From assembly GCA_032433595.1 (NCBI GenBank), contig JASWJB010000287.1, positions 1 to 57,946 on the forward strand: DNA of 57,946 nt, in the 5' to 3' direction. The position numbers and the translations under genes were made by a program. The notes below the pieces were generated by a model. The model searched no databases. It was not told the DNA's origin and saw only the letters and a list, made by a program, of their open reading frames with translations. Source of the DNA: Conoideocrella luteorostrata (taxonomy: Eukaryota > Ascomycota > Sordariomycetes > Hypocreales > Clavicipitaceae). Positions 1 to 12,900 of the stretch are shown piece after piece. The stretch's first letter is position 1; every line of letters starts with the position of its first letter.

Positions 1-936
1 GCAATGCATGTTTTAGTTAAGCCCTTAGAAACAACAGTGCTGACCGTAACTGCCTCCTCGCCCCGGGCCTTGCTTGGGCTGAGCAGTCAGCAGTCTGACA
101 TGCCATGTCGATCTCTCGCCCGTGGATGTGTCGGCATCTTCTCTGGTGGACTTACCCTTGATACAATCCATAATGAGCAGCTCCCGCGCTATATTGAATA
201 ACGTATGAAGAAGTATGTTTGAGGTCAACCGACCAAACTACTGTGCAGTCATATTGCTGCTCTTCTGGGCTCTACCGACAAAGTAGGAGCGATGGCTGGG
301 TTAAACGCCTCCAAGATGACGTCAGTGATTAGTCCAAGTCATGACTGGGCATCATTAAAATGTTGCAGCACCGTGGGAAGCATAGTGTGGTTGTTTCCGG
401 GGATTGGTTCCGGGGGTGGAGGAGCAGAATCGCTCGTTATCTCCCTATTTTTTTTTTCTGTTTTAGAAGAAAGCAAGAAACCCCCGGCCTTAAAACTACA
501 CAATATCGTCCTTCGTATGGTCCCTTTGTTGACCACAAGGGGGGCTGTTTGCTGAACGGGTAGTCGCTCAGTGAGGCAGCCAAGGGTCTTCTTGCCTCTC
601 CTCGACAAGGACACGCAACTCGACGAGGGGAAACTTTGCACGAGCAACGTTTTTGCAGAAGCTGCTATTTAGTAAGTAAGATAACGTTCCGGCTCGGAGA
701 TCAGCTTCATTGAGACGGTCAACACAAATATACTGGGACCATACATGTAACGAACCATCTGCTCTATTCCCTAGTTCTCCTTCCCATTGGCGAGTTTCAA
801 GTATGGCTCCCCACTCACTCTGAGGTGTTTCGCAACGTTATAAACGACGGTGCTGGTCCCAAAGGAAATAGTATAGGTCTACACGCAAGAGGAAAACGCC
901 AACATGTCACTCCTCTACGCATCATGCCTCACATCC
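1..936. other. Intergenic region, 3' side of the thymidylate kinase gene
   Basis: I see no recognisable gene. Short open frames exist on both strands (the longest is about 100 codons on the minus strand at 339-647), but none has a recognisable domain or good codon context. A run of T lies near 447-457. The first gene may end just outside the window, but nothing here shows it. Confidence 0.5.
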
Positions 937-2013
937 TCACTGAACAATCCTCACCGGCTCCCCCCTATGCCCCTTTTCAACCTGATCAACCCTCGTCTGC
1001 ACCCTCCCCCAAATCCTACCTGCCACCTCATCCACACTCCCGCTCGCATCAACGACGACTAAATCCTCACTTTCCATTCTCCACTGGACATCATCTAGAC
1101 CCCCGTGTATCTCGGGCCTCTGAGCATCTCTTACTCCCATGCTAAGTTCCCGGAACAGCTCCCTCACTTTCTTCTGCATCTCTGCCTTTTCATACACCTC
1201 ACCGCCCCAGCCACCCCTCGCCTTGGCAGTGTCTTCATCAAGATCAAGGAACAGGGCCATATCAGGACGTGGCAAGCCGCGTTCTGGATCGCGAGCCCAT
1301 GAGAGAGACAGCGAGGGGTTGAGTTTCGCTGCAGAGTAGATCATACCGGAGTGGTAGAAGCGGTCACAAATGATGGTTGTTCCTGAGGCGAGGAGAGATT
1401 TTATTTGGTCGCTAGGCGCCCGTTAGTATATGCATACAACCACGATGGAATATTAGTAGAAGGAAGGAAATTTTTGATAAGACATCGTAGACAAGTAAAC
1501 TTACGCAGCTTCCCATCGATTTGCACTGAACAGCAAATGTATGACATGGTCTTCCATCTGCACGTCACTCTTCAAATACGCGTCAATCATCTGCCCAATC
1601 GGTGTACTTCTATCTATTGAATCATTAGCACCAACATCTCAAGATACAAACAGTCAATTCATGATATAGTCAACCCTGGTTGGCAACTCATATCACAATT
1701 CAAAACATGAGTCTACAGCAGACGTCAAATGACACCAGTGGTGGAGTACAAACGGGAGTGAAAGAAGGGGAGAGAATATTGCGATAAACTCCTCACCTGG
1801 AAACCTCATAGTCTTGACCTTCCTTCCCTCCATTGCAAGCCGCTGTTCGAGCAGCTTCACCTGCGTTGTCTTGCCACTCCGATCTAGCCCTTCCAAAACA
1901 ATAAACGCGCCTCTTGTGCTGTGCCTCGCTGCGGGACCATCGCACTGGCCATCGCACTCTACGGTATTAGCGCATGCGACGATCGCGGTAGCGATCCCAT
2001 TTATTGACGCCAT
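937..2013 (-). CDS. CDC8: Thymidylate kinase (dTMP kinase), three exons
   Basis: It phosphorylates dTMP to dTDP with ATP, an essential step of dTTP synthesis in cytosol or nucleus. Exons are 2013-1797, 1613-1505 and 1411-937, giving 266 residues; donors are GTGAGG and GTAAGT and both junctions keep phase. Visible motifs in order are the P-loop GLDRSGKTT (about residues 42-50), RFPDRSTPIG, which is completed only across intron 1, the DRFYHSG motif in exon 3, and a LID-like [11 protein letters not shown] segment. The start at 2013 is the first ATG of the P-loop frame and gives an N-terminal extension of about 35 residues. The next gene lies upstream on the same strand, separated by a repeat-bearing spacer. 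Identity is secure; the start is the least certain part. Confidence 0.93.
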
Positions 2014-2157
2014 CTGCCCTATACCTCAGAGTTGACGGTGAGACCTGAGATAACTTAGTGGAAAGACGCAGCGAGCTTGTTGGGTGGAGTGTGATCTAGG
2101 CACATGGAGTGTTCAGATAAGCTGATCACCATGTTATCGGTAACCCCCCTCCTCTTA

Positions 2158-2368
2158 GCTGACCTGCACCCCTTCTACAAAGATTACTTCTACCGCCTTT
2201 ATATATTTACACATGGGATATTAGCAATTTAAATTTTATTAAATGTTAAATAATAATAAAAATCCATGCAAATTTAAATTCATTAATATTAACCTCTGTA
2301 GAAGGGGTACAGGTTAGCAAACAAAGAGGTACAGGTAATCGGGGGTACAAGTCAAATGGGGTACAGGT
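2158..2368. repeat. MITE-like inverted repeat with GGGTACAGGT subterminal motifs
   Basis: Two 29-nt arms (2158-2186 and 2290-2318) are inverted copies matching at 25 of 29 positions, both containing ACCCCTTCTAC in the arm orientation. They flank about 100 bp of AT-rich DNA with TTTAAATT palindromes. Beyond the right arm the motif GGGGTACAGGT recurs in the same orientation near 2305, 2327, 2342 and 2358. Terminal inverted repeats plus subterminal direct motifs are typical of non-autonomous DNA transposons. I did not find a convincing target duplication, so the outer limits are uncertain. The rest of 2014-2789 shows no gene. Confidence 0.55.
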
Positions 2369-2789
2369 GACAGGTGACAGAGGCCATGGGGTCTCCACTC
2401 CGCACCGTGCTGTCTGTGGCTCTGTGGTCGATGGACGGCGGCGTGATATGCGACACAGGCAAGGGACTGTACAGTGCGCAAATACCCAGACTTTCAAGGC
2501 TGCTCGTTTTTGCTTGTTTTCTGTCACAATCGGGCGAGACGCATATGACGGTCTGAACAATTCCATTATCAAAAACATAGGTATATACTAGCTTTGAGCA
2601 AGTATTAAAAGTACCATTATTCCATACCCGGAGCGCCGCCCATATTGGCTCTTTGCCAAGGCCATCAAACGCCGTTCCCTGTCAAAAAATACAATCCGAT
2701 GTTGAAACAAGAACTCACAATAAATACAAAATGCTTCATCTGCTCATTATCAAACATTACACTCATCCAAACTCACCAAAAAAAACATA

Positions 2790-4122
2790 TCATAATTCGA
2801 CAGTCGTTGGCTCAGCCTCACCCCTGGCACTGCCACTTTCCCACAAATCGAAAGTTTCACCGGTTCCATCAATCGGTTGCAGAACGGCGGCGTCGGTGGG
2901 GATTTCAGACTTGGACATCAACTGGTCAATGCCTTTGAGAGGGTCGACATTCTTCAATTGAGGGGTAAACTCGAAGTCTTCGGCAACAGGAGCCTTCTCG
3001 ACAACTGGCTCGGCCGCGGGGAGAGATTGCTCATCATCATCGGCGGGAACAACAATGACAGACGTCTCATCACAGCCATGGGCATAGAAGTCAGCCGTAT
3101 TCATCTCCCCCAAAGCAACACGCTCTTTCTCAACCACCATTTCATCGAGAGCAGCAGCCCGAGCTGAACGACGAGCTGAAGTCTGAGAGACATCATCCGA
3201 GGGGGGGATATTCTCCTTATCGCGGCCTTCTGCACCCTCTCGTCGAGCTTTTTGCTCACTTTCCTCATCTGACGAGATGTCCAAGACGCATGTGCCGTGC
3301 TGAAGAAGATTGGTCATTTCTTGCTCTGGGCTGTCCTCGTGAATGTCAAAGAACCAGCTCGCCTTCAAGTCAGGCTCGCTCAAGGATGAAACAGAGCTGC
3401 TACCATTAGAGAGGGCATTAGATCGAGGACGAGAGCCGTAGCTGGGGATGGTGCCTTTCAACGCGGCATCAAGTGAAAATGGGGCGGCCGAGTCGAGAGA
3501 GAATGATGGAGGGTCTACACGAGTGTACGGTCCAGTAGTGCGACGACGGTTGGACAGGATACCAGATCTCTTGCCGTGAGTGGGGGAGCGTCCGGCGGGA
3601 GCAGAGATGGGTGAAGACTTGATGACTTTGGTGTTGAGCTTGGCAATGGGCGACTTGGGGTTCAAGGTACGTCGAGGAGCAGTAGAGGCTTTGACAGGGC
3701 TGACGAGAGCTCGAACATTGGTGCTGGGGGTGATAGTAGCTCTAGTGAGAACGAAGGATGAGGGCGAAGGTTTCTTCAACATGTCCCTGAATGGTGTTCC
3801 CAAGGCGCCTTTGGAGCGCTTAGCAAAGAGCACAGGGTCGACATTCTCAGAGTCATCAGTGTCTAGGAGCTCGGCCTTGCGCTTGGAGTTTGCCTGAGGA
3901 GTAATGGCTGACGAGCTTGTTAGTCGCCTCTCTATATCCACATTGCAATTGATTGTTGAAGTCACAAGCGTGGTTTGGGTTTCCACGGGCGTGCGTGCTG
4001 CATAACCCAAGAGTTATGCAGCGTTTATAGAACATACCATTCTGTCTATTCTTCAAGCTCGTTAGGTTCTGTAGGCGAGAACCGTCAAGGGGAGCAAAGG
4101 GTTGCCGGGACGTTGTGGCCAT
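2790..4122 (-). CDS. Conserved-looking fungal protein with KEN box, function unknown, two exons
   Basis: Exon 1 is 4122-4038 and exon 2 is 3907-2790, joined by a GTATGT donor and a TCAG acceptor in phase, giving 400 residues. An ATG four codons upstream (4134) is also possible. The protein is mostly low-complexity, Ser/Thr/Pro-rich and probably disordered. It has a basic N-terminal half with several SP or TP sites (possible CDK sites), a central WFFDIHEDSPEQEM segment that looks structured, an acidic SSDEE patch and the sequence DKENIPP. A KEN box is a known signal for destruction by the anaphase-promoting complex, so a cell-cycle-regulated protein is possible, but that is inference. I do not recognise an enzymatic domain. 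Confidence 0.8.
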
Positions 4123-7100
4123 TTTGCTCAACACCTAATGAAAAGTGATGATTGTGGACACGATGGAAACGGGACAGCCTTGAGAATATCCCTCTTCTAA
4201 ATCGGTCGGCCTGTCTACCTCTTCGGTTCAAGATGGATGTGGGAAGTGAAACTGCTGTCGCTCGGTTGGATGATATTATACTGGGAACAAGTTCTTTTGA
4301 TTCTGCCTCGACTGTGCTATGTGTGGTAGAAAGCGATATTCCCAATTGTGTTGTCGATACTCTGCTAGAACATTGTTGATTGTTATTCCAATCCAAGAAA
4401 GGGAATCAACATTGACCGTGCAGACAAAATGCGGGAAAGGAAAGAAAATGGGAAGAAGTGGTCAACGCGGGACGCGAGAGGTAATTAAGAGAGGACAAGG
4501 AGCGCAGCAAGGAACAAGCAGTGGCCCAGCAGCAGAGAACAGGGCAGTGCCAGCAGGAGGAGCGCAGTTCAGGAGCGCAGGTTGCAGGTGCAACAGACGT
4601 GTTCCGACGCTTGGGTCTGGGTAAAGGGTCGGGAGGGGCGTGGCGGCGAGGTGGAGGAGGTGTGGGATGGAATAGTGAACTATGGAGTGATCCTTCGATA
4701 TTGTGCAGTGAATCGGATCGCAGGGTCGTGGGATTGGCCTGAGGATTGACAGACTATCTTTTTGCCGAAAGGGATTGATTGATTGGAGTGGAGGGAGGAC
4801 CAAGATCGACTCAAACCCAGCTGCAGCGACTGCAATTATCCACAACCTGACAAGTTGTGCAAGGGATATCAATGTCAATGTCAGTATGCAGAGTTTGGCC
4901 TTTAATGCAGTTTGATCAAGCGCCGAGGAGAGACGGGTGAAATGAGGACGAATTTCCATCCGATGGGGGAACTGGATGAGAGCTGACACAGGCTACTGCA
5001 CATGTTCCAGCTGAGCGCATGGAGAAACCTGGCGTTCATTACCGCTTCTCAAGACAAGGACAAGTATTGTACTCCGTACGGAGTACAGTACCAGTACTAG
5101 TACGGAGTAATCCGTAGTATGGAGACAGACGCGTTTTTCTACGCGGAATGGCGGCGACAGGGATATGAATGTGCTCGTACGATATGCAATACTTGTGCGG
5201 TGTACGGAGTACGGAGTGCCTAACTAATCACTACAACTACCGAAATGCCTTGGGAAATTTGGCCGTGAACCACTCAGTTGGGCAGTGTGGGCGCTCTGTC
5301 TTTGTTTGGGCATCTGGGTGGAAATCTGTATGTCTCACACATACGACCTCGATCAAAAGTGTGAACACCATCGCTCCGTACTCTGTATTACCAATCGATT
5401 CAGAGGAAACGTCCACTCCCCGAGCTCCTTACGTCTGAGATCATATTTGTTGCATGGAGCACAAGTACACATAACATCATACGTCGTATTGTGTGCCAAC
5501 TACCAGACAGCAGGGCCACTCCATTTGTATCGTCTCGACTCTGGCAACCTGGGAAGGAAAGCGAGTTATGAAGTGCGCTGCATCGTGTATCGTAATAGCT
5601 CGCATGCAAAACCAGCCAATAAACGCGTCAAGACGCCTCGAGCCTCAATCGCATCCCCACCTCCAACCATCCAACAGCCAGTCCCGTTGCAGCTTCCACC
5701 CTACCTTGCCCAGCAGCTTGGCCCGAAGCGTAAAAATTTGTGAAATGTCTTGCCCCTGCATGGAGCCGCGCTTTTGTAGTGTCGCCAGTTGATTGGTGCA
5801 ATGAGCGTAATGCAATGTGCAAATGCCAGATTATCTACTCCGTACGGAGTATCAATCGAGCAGACCAGGCCCAAGCCAGACTGCCAGACTGCCAGGCAGG
5901 CCAGACCTTACTCGAGCCACTGCCGAGTGCTCACAGCACCGCCATGGAGCCCCGCCGTCGTGTCGTCATACCTACTGGGGCCCCAACAAGGCCATCTGCG
6001 GCCAATCCACTCTCCAACGTGCTGTGCCTCAGGCTCTTTTGTCCGGTCGTGCCCAGGCTCAGTTCGTTGCAGAGATGAGATTTCATCCGTGCCACTATTA
6101 ACTAAACGTCTATTAAAAGGCCACCCATCCGCGTCTCTCTCGCGCGTCCCTCGTGCCGTCACGCAGCACCTCCTCCTATTGCAATGCATCCTGCTATACA
6201 CGTCTTCGAACGGCCGCCCCGACCGCGTCTTTCGCCCGTTACCATTTGCCCCTCTTTAACTTTCTTTAGCCGCAGCAAAAAGCTGTCGGACCGCACCATC
6301 AGCACGATTGCTCGTTTCTGACCTAGTTTGCACGTCCGGGCCTGTCTCATGCTCCTTCTTGAACGGTCCTGCCGTATGGTGTCTCACATCCTGGGTGGTG
6401 AATCTGCATCAAACCGCACTGAACCGGCCACTGGTCAAGATCTGGCCTATAAGTAGCCACTGTTTGTGTCGGCACCCATTCTGACCGACGAACTTCCATT
6501 GGATGCCAGCTCTGCTCCGTCACACTTCGTTCATCTCTTCACACCATCCCATCGCTTACTTTACATTTCTCGTGGTGGCATATGCTGATTCTCCGCCACG
6601 CTCCTGTTCCTGCGTTTTGAATACCTTCTGGCCCCAGCATCGAGACTTTTCTGGTTGGCCTCAGTTTTGTAATGGAGTGCTGATCCAAAACCTGCATAAG
6701 CTCGAGTTTGAGGAAACTGGTCACTGCGTCCTTGAACTGGATACTGTATCTTCATCCTTTGGAAACTAATCAGGTCCCCTCATCTACACAAATCTCACCC
6801 TGACCGGCGATCAATTCCATTGCTACCCCATCGCCTGCATTTAGCTAAAATGATGTCCAACAAAGGGACGAGAATTCCAGTAATCTGTCTCCCACACATC
6901 GCTCTCCCTTCATCCACAAAACTATACACATACAATACAACACTCTCGCTCGTAGGACCAAACCGGGACAACGCAGATAATCACTGCCAATGTAGCCGAC
7001 TCTTGTCACCTCAAAATTCGACTAGTTCGGCCTCCAAACCGCCCACACCGCCCACGCCACACACCAAACAACCCGCGCGTCCGGTCTACGGGCACGGGAG

Positions 7101-8523
7101 GCCGGGTCCATCGCGACCAGGCCAGCAATGGTCGTGTCTAAATGCGACCCTAGCGTTGTTCTCATCCTGCTATTATCCTGGTTCATCGATCAAACCAGAG
7201 ACCCTAATGTGACCTCTTCTACCAAACTGCCAATGACGATTATCCATGCGTCTTGAATTCATTGGCTGGATTGCCTTCAGCTTTGCCACTGTTGAGGTCA
7301 TGACCAGTCTCGCCGTTCTCCATAGAGAACACTAGCCCATCGCGGTGGCCAAGTGCGACAGTTTTTGATACCTCACCGCGGAGTAGACAAGACAAGAGTA
7401 AGCCTTGGCTTGAAAACTACTCCGTACCGTTTTGCCTTATTATCACGAGTGACCATTACATCCTTAGCCCTCGCTTTACCGCCACAGACGTTTGTTGGCC
7501 GCATATCCTGATACTTGAGAACCTAAATTTTGCTTGGTTGCTTGTTTGCAAGCGACTATCCGTGCAAGCCCACCATAGGATTGTTGGACAGTTACAGCTG
7601 GAAGACAATGCTACCGCCTATCATGCTCATATACTCGCTGTGTCCGCTCACAGGTGAAACAGGTTTCCCCTCTTTATTCTTCCGCTCTTTCTGTTTCTGT
7701 CTCGGCTCCATCACAAATATTCTGCCCTACTTCATCGACTGGTCTTGAACCTTTCCGTGAATCTTGAACTGACAGCTTTGTCAAGTTCTCAGCTCCACTG
7801 CAATCAGGCAAAGGGATAGTGTCATAGCCTTCTTCAACAGTACTAGTAATGTAACCGCCCACAACGCTACACCGACCTTGTGAGTGTAAATGGAGAGAGA
7901 GAAAGACAAAAAGGTAAGTAGGTCGGATCAGAGTTGGTCCCATCAGTGAGCTACAGGGGAGTAACAGACCAACCTCAAGCGTCCTTCAGGATTCCAGCGC
8001 CCAATTTCTCCAACATCCTAGTTCACGAATCCTAGCTTTCACGCGTGGTCACTGGACCAGTCCCGTCCGTCACTTCCTGCAAGCAGCACCCCTGTCATCT
8101 CTTGCAGCAACGATTGAGATATCTTTCTCATATGCCTTTAATCCGAGTTGATAGTGTCTATTTCTTCGCGTTAGTCATACATAACATAATCTTATGAGCT
8201 CAACGCCGGCGGGTTTAGAAGCTCCAGCAAGTTGAATACCTCAACCGAGGTTGAGGCTGTAGTCTCTACAAGAGCCTGGAATTGAAGGTAGCAGACCGAG
8301 AATAAGAAGCCAGTTCACCTAAGGATTTTATTGGCTACAACAGCTTGAACAATGTGGATAGATTTGCCACAAGACGTAGTCGTGCCCAACTAAAAAAAAA
8401 ATACTGTAATAAAGCTATTCCAAAGCTATGAAATACTCGCATCCAGAGCGTAAGCCTGTTCGCTGACATGAAACTTTACATATCCTCCGTCCTTACATCT
8501 TCTGTGAGGCTGTGGGACGCGGC
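4123..8523. other. 4.4-kb gene-poor region
   Basis: No gene is supportable. It contains several copies of the palindrome TACTCCGTACGGAGTA (exact at 5070-5085 and 5836-5851, partial near 5093-5107 and 5201-5217). Stretches from about 6100 to 6850 are pyrimidine-rich like fungal promoters or leaders. Open frames up to 175 codons (4462-4989, minus) have no recognisable domain. A long 5' leader or non-coding RNA could lie here; the sequence alone does not decide. Confidence 0.4.
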
Positions 8524-9126
8524 TCATTTTCTTGCGACTTTGGTAGCTTCGTGCGCTTCAAGACTATGCTTGGCACTACTCCCTTTGCTAGGCGAATCTA
8601 TTTTGGTATCGCTGCCAAGAATATGTGTGGATCTGCTCTTTGATATGGTAGTGCCATCATCCTTCAGTTGATGAGGTGGTTTCGCGACTTCAGGTGTCAT
8701 GGGCTGATGAGCATGAATATCATGTGGAGTCACCCCACTGGCTGTATCGGCCAAAGCATCGCTACCAAGGCTATGACCATGATGGGGGTTGGCAAAATAA
8801 GTCTTCTTATCGGCTAGTAAGTCGTGGGAGGCGGTCGGCTTAGTTGAATCGATCGGGAGATCCTGTCGAAGTTCGTGATCCGATCTTGTCACAGGGGTTC
8901 TCATAGGGGAGGCGGCATCGTGATGGAGCTGGTACGATGAGTGTTGATCGCGCCGATGTGTTTTGACGTCAGTCTCCAAGTCGTGGGGCGAATACACATT
9001 ACCAGTAACAACAAGATCATGGTCCTCCAATGAATGCTTGCCCGCCATTTTAGCAACGGCGCGCTTTAATGGCTTTGATGGCTCCTTCCCCGCTAGTTCA
9101 TCGTCCGGTTTAATGGGGACCAAGTA
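8524..9126 (-). other. Open frame of 200 codons in frame after the PLAC8 gene stop
   Basis: Directly after the TAG at 9129-9127 the same frame stays open (TAC TTG GTC...) for 200 codons to a stop at 8524. The translation is hydrophilic and rich in His, Asp and Ser, with recurring HDL/DHDL and KHSLE segments (KHSLEDHD near its start, AKHSLEAHE near its end). That looks like a disordered, internally repetitive protein tail and not random sequence. It has no ATG near its start, so it is unlikely to be a separate gene. Options are an exon joined by splicing that skips the TAG, stop readthrough, a recent nonsense mutation, or a pure chance open frame. The context TAG TAC is not a known strong readthrough signal. 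Confidence 0.5.
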
Positions 9127-9941
9127 CTAATGATGATCCAGATAGTGAACTTGCGGGTAGGCATTGGTATTCTCCGAGGTGACAGCATCACTCTTCGAGC
9201 TGTGCTCAGCTGCCTGGCGGGGAACTGCACCATGAACGCCTTGGTTAGACATAGATGCCTCGACTCTGTCTGATCCAGTTCTGATAGTCGCCGGGCTCAG
9301 ATATGTCATGGGAGTGTGTGATTGATATTGACTGGTAACCGACCGCTCTTGAACATGACGTTCTTTGAGTCTCTTGTGCTGCTTCTCGCGAAGTAAAATC
9401 TCTTGCTCATTTCTAACCACCGTGAGACAGGGACAGCAGCAGCCGTCTATCCAGTCGGAGTACTCGTGGCCGTCAATACCGTAAAACGTGCGGACAGTGG
9501 TTTGGAGCTTGGCCAAAAGGCTTCCATAGACTAAGGATTCGTTTGTCAGATGACACTCACAAACACATAACGGTCATACTTAGCAAACATACGTGGAAGA
9601 CAAAGAGCAAACTGAACACAGTCAGGATTGCAGCAACCACGATCCGGAACAACTTCAGTATCATGTCCAGAAAGTGCCGCCTTTAGACGCTGAGAAGTCC
9701 GAGAGTAAATTCCACAGGGCCAAAATGATGCAGTGAGGCAAGACTTGGTATTGAAGGCTCTGTCGTAGACATCAGTAGCTTGCCATTGCCACTGCCGTTT
9801 ACGTTCTTCTGCGGCCTGTTTTTCCATGATTGCGGAAGGGCGAGGTGTATAAAAAGGAGTAGGATGGATGTTATACCAGGCTGGTGGATTCCGCAGATGA
9901 CTGAATCTGGGATCCTGCGTCCAATGGATCTGGCGATTCAT
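9127..9941 (-). CDS. PLAC8-family cysteine-rich protein, two exons
   Basis: Exon 1 is 9941-9593 and exon 2 is 9530-9127, with a GTATGT donor, a CTGAC branch site and a CTTAG acceptor; the codon split across the junction is Leu. The product has 250 residues. The PLAC8/cornifelin-type core runs from about residue 64 to 160: SCLTASFWPC, then GCCNPDCVQFALC, a hydrophobic LPLYGSLLAKL stretch completed by the splice, and the GCCCPC cluster followed by RNEQEILLRE. Family members are membrane-associated cysteine-rich proteins linked to metal tolerance or cell-size control in plants and animals; the fungal role is unknown. The C-terminal 80 residues are low complexity. The frame continues after the stop (see 8524-9126), so the true C terminus is uncertain. 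Confidence 0.82.
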
Positions 9942-12900
9942 ACTCGAACAGACCTCCAGTTAGGAGCCGTCTCTGATGCAAGCACTACTTGGGCGCCTGC
10001 GTTGACGAGCAAAGAGTGATACGTCTCCAGGTGTAAAGAAGTGTTGTCGTACAAGGGAGGGAGACTATGAGATGTATTGGAGCCGACTGATGTGCAAGAA
10101 TGACGAGAATCGAAATGGAATTGCTGAAGTGTAAGATGGCGGGTGGAGAGCAGAGAGCAGAGAGCAGAGAAGAAACAAGAGCTCAACCTCCGAGGAAGCG
10201 GAAACACTAGCAATGCTGATATGAGGAACCAAGTGTGCGGAAAGAGTCCACGAAGTTGAAAGAGCAAGAGCGGTGGGTGGTCTACGCGTCACTTGCCGTA
10301 TCCGACAGACAGCGCCATCATTATACATCGCAGCGCTTATTGATGCGAGGCAAGTTGCATTGGCTTCGGTGTCGGAGCTTACAATCATTGATGCAATGCG
10401 CTGGCTCTCGGTGTTCACGCCATGCCTGCAGAATATTGATGTGCTTTTGAGGTCTGCGATCCTGAGCCTCATGTCTTGACGGTGCCTTTCGTTAAAATCG
10501 GCCAAGAAAAACAGGGTTTAGACAGGGGAAAAGTAATTGCCTGGACAAGACGTACGGAATATGTCATGTGGCTGCATCGAGACAAGACTCATCTAAGGCT
10601 ATGCCTTTGACTTGGGATGAAGGTGTGTGAGAGCATGGCTGTTGAAATGTGCATTAAAGCGTAAACCATAGAATGAGGTTGCGTCGTGCAACATAAATAA
10701 GCACGTGGCTAATACGCATGGGTTTTCAGAGCTGGCGCGGGAAGGGTTGTTGAATCTCTAACGAGTGCAATTGATCGAAAGCTACGGTAAGGATGAATAA
10801 ATATTGTATATTTCATAGGACATATTCCCTACGGAATAGATCTATGCCAGATGCCATCCCCAAAACATGTAATTTTGTTACGGTCGCCAAACGCCCCCCT
10901 AATTGTCAAAGTCGGGTTCCGGCAAGATGTGCTAGCTGCAAAGGTTGAGTAGATCCGAATCTGCGCTAGAGAATTCCACCCTTGGCAGATTTCCGCACTT
11001 CACTACGACTAATTGATCATGCCATGCCCCAGCAAACGTACGGTGGTGAAGGAGATTTCAAACTGGAGCACTTGCACCCTCATATGAAACTGCATTTCCC
11101 TTTCTACGCTCCATCGTCGCCCTTGTAAATTACAATCTGATCTGGAACATTCTGACCATTTAAACAGCATGCCGGCCTTCGGTGCATCTCAACACTTTGC
11201 TCAGGTGATTGAATCTCTATGTTAAATGAGGGCCGTGCAATCAGATGACAGTGTTGCGAGTGCATCCTCCGATCGCTGCATTGAGCGCCTAGTCCTGTTG
11301 ACAATAAAGGATATTTTAGCCGCTAGCTAGCGTCATGTAAGATGTTCAAGCTATTGGCGACAAGACCATGCATTCCAGCATTTTGGTGTCCATGACGATG
11401 GCTCACGGTGTACGGAGTACTCCCTAGGCAGTCCTCGACAGAAGACGGCTGTTCAGCACCCCCGCGAAGAGGAGCGAGTACGGACAGGTCGGTCACCTGA
11501 TGGTCCCAGCACATCTGTTCGTGATGAGCGGTGACCGCATTAATACTTAACATCACGCGTACCCGACATGTACATCCCAAGAGTTAAGACGCAAATTGGG
11601 GGATGGCGAATATTACAGCAATAGGAAAGGACGAAGGCGAACAAAACATGAAAGAAGATTTCCCAAGTTCAAGACCGGCGGCCACTAGCAGAGGACCAAG
11701 TGCCAAGCGCCAAGCTCTGTCGGAGAGAACGTCCAAACAAAATTGAACCTAGCAGCCAAACAAACGACAAACGATCCTTTACTCCGTGCTCCGTACGGAG
11801 TAGTTAGTGATTCAACAGATCCTTGTTGGGCTGCGGATGTTGGCACAGCCGGGATTCTACTCTAAGCCAACTAGAACCATGGGCGCTTGACTCGTTTGAT
11901 GAACTATACAACGCCACTAACTCCGTCATGAGGTATTTGAGATATGGCTCTAGGCCGGCACGGCGCAAAGTCGTCCTCACTGCATGTAGCCGCTCATCCA
12001 GATGCAATGGAAAAGCGATGTACGCCTTGCTGGACTTGATGCGGACGCGAGACCCTATTGCTATGGTGTTGCCGTTTCGGCACTTGGACAATAGGCCATG
12101 GATCTCCTGAACCTGTTGTAGATTCTGCTGCTTCCACAGTCTGCACCTTCAGCAAGGCACCAAGCGCAGAGGCTAATAGATCAAGGTTGTCACGGTTGTG
12201 TCCCCTGCCGCTAATTCGTGTCCGCCGACCCTTGTCAAGCCGCCAATGGCCTAGGGCACATGGAATTTGGTTGGGCAGTCACAATTTCGCCTCCCCAATC
12301 AGGGTAGCATGGGCAGTCGCATTGGTCCCCCTCTGCAGATGGAACGGCATGGGTCAGTAGGAGCGGGAGATGGAGGAGCAGCCCATTTTTGGCAAAGACC
12401 TTACGGGAGCAGCGCCAGCTGTCGGCGGTCGCATCGAGATATTGTGTGCACATCTTTTCGCAAGGTGCTGCTAACAGCTGTGTAGGAGGATCAGCACAGA
12501 GTACTCCGTACTCCTCCGAAACTACTGCGCCGAGCAAAGACAGGACAGTAACTAGGCCCGACCACGAAAGCTCAAGTGTTGAGGCTAGTAAATTAAGTCA
12601 GGGCCAAAAGTCAGTTCGTGGGGCACGAGCCACGGCCCATCTGCTCCATTCTGGTCCATCCAGCCTAGTCCGTGGTCGCACCTCCCTCCTCCCTCCGCGA
12701 TGTGACAGACGAAGCTTGTCTCCCACTCCCATTGCAATGAATTAGGATCCTCCCCAATTCCCGTCCCAACTCCTGGTCTCGCTCTCCCTGGACTCGTGCT
12801 CAGTCTCTCTGGGATAGAGTGGTCTGGTGCGCAACTCCAGGAATCACAAAACCTTGGTAGCTCCCGCTTTCATTCCCCATTCATTCCCAATTCATTTGCC

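Noticed and set aside
339..647. 102-codon minus-strand open frame, possible small gene
   Set aside because: No domain, low-complexity composition and no sign of splicing or conservation; similar frames arise by chance in GC-balanced spacers.
4462..4989. 175-codon minus-strand open frame with a hydrophobic patch
   Set aside because: Composition is Leu/Pro/Ser-rich without a recognisable family, and the patch looks like a chance translation of CT-rich spacer.
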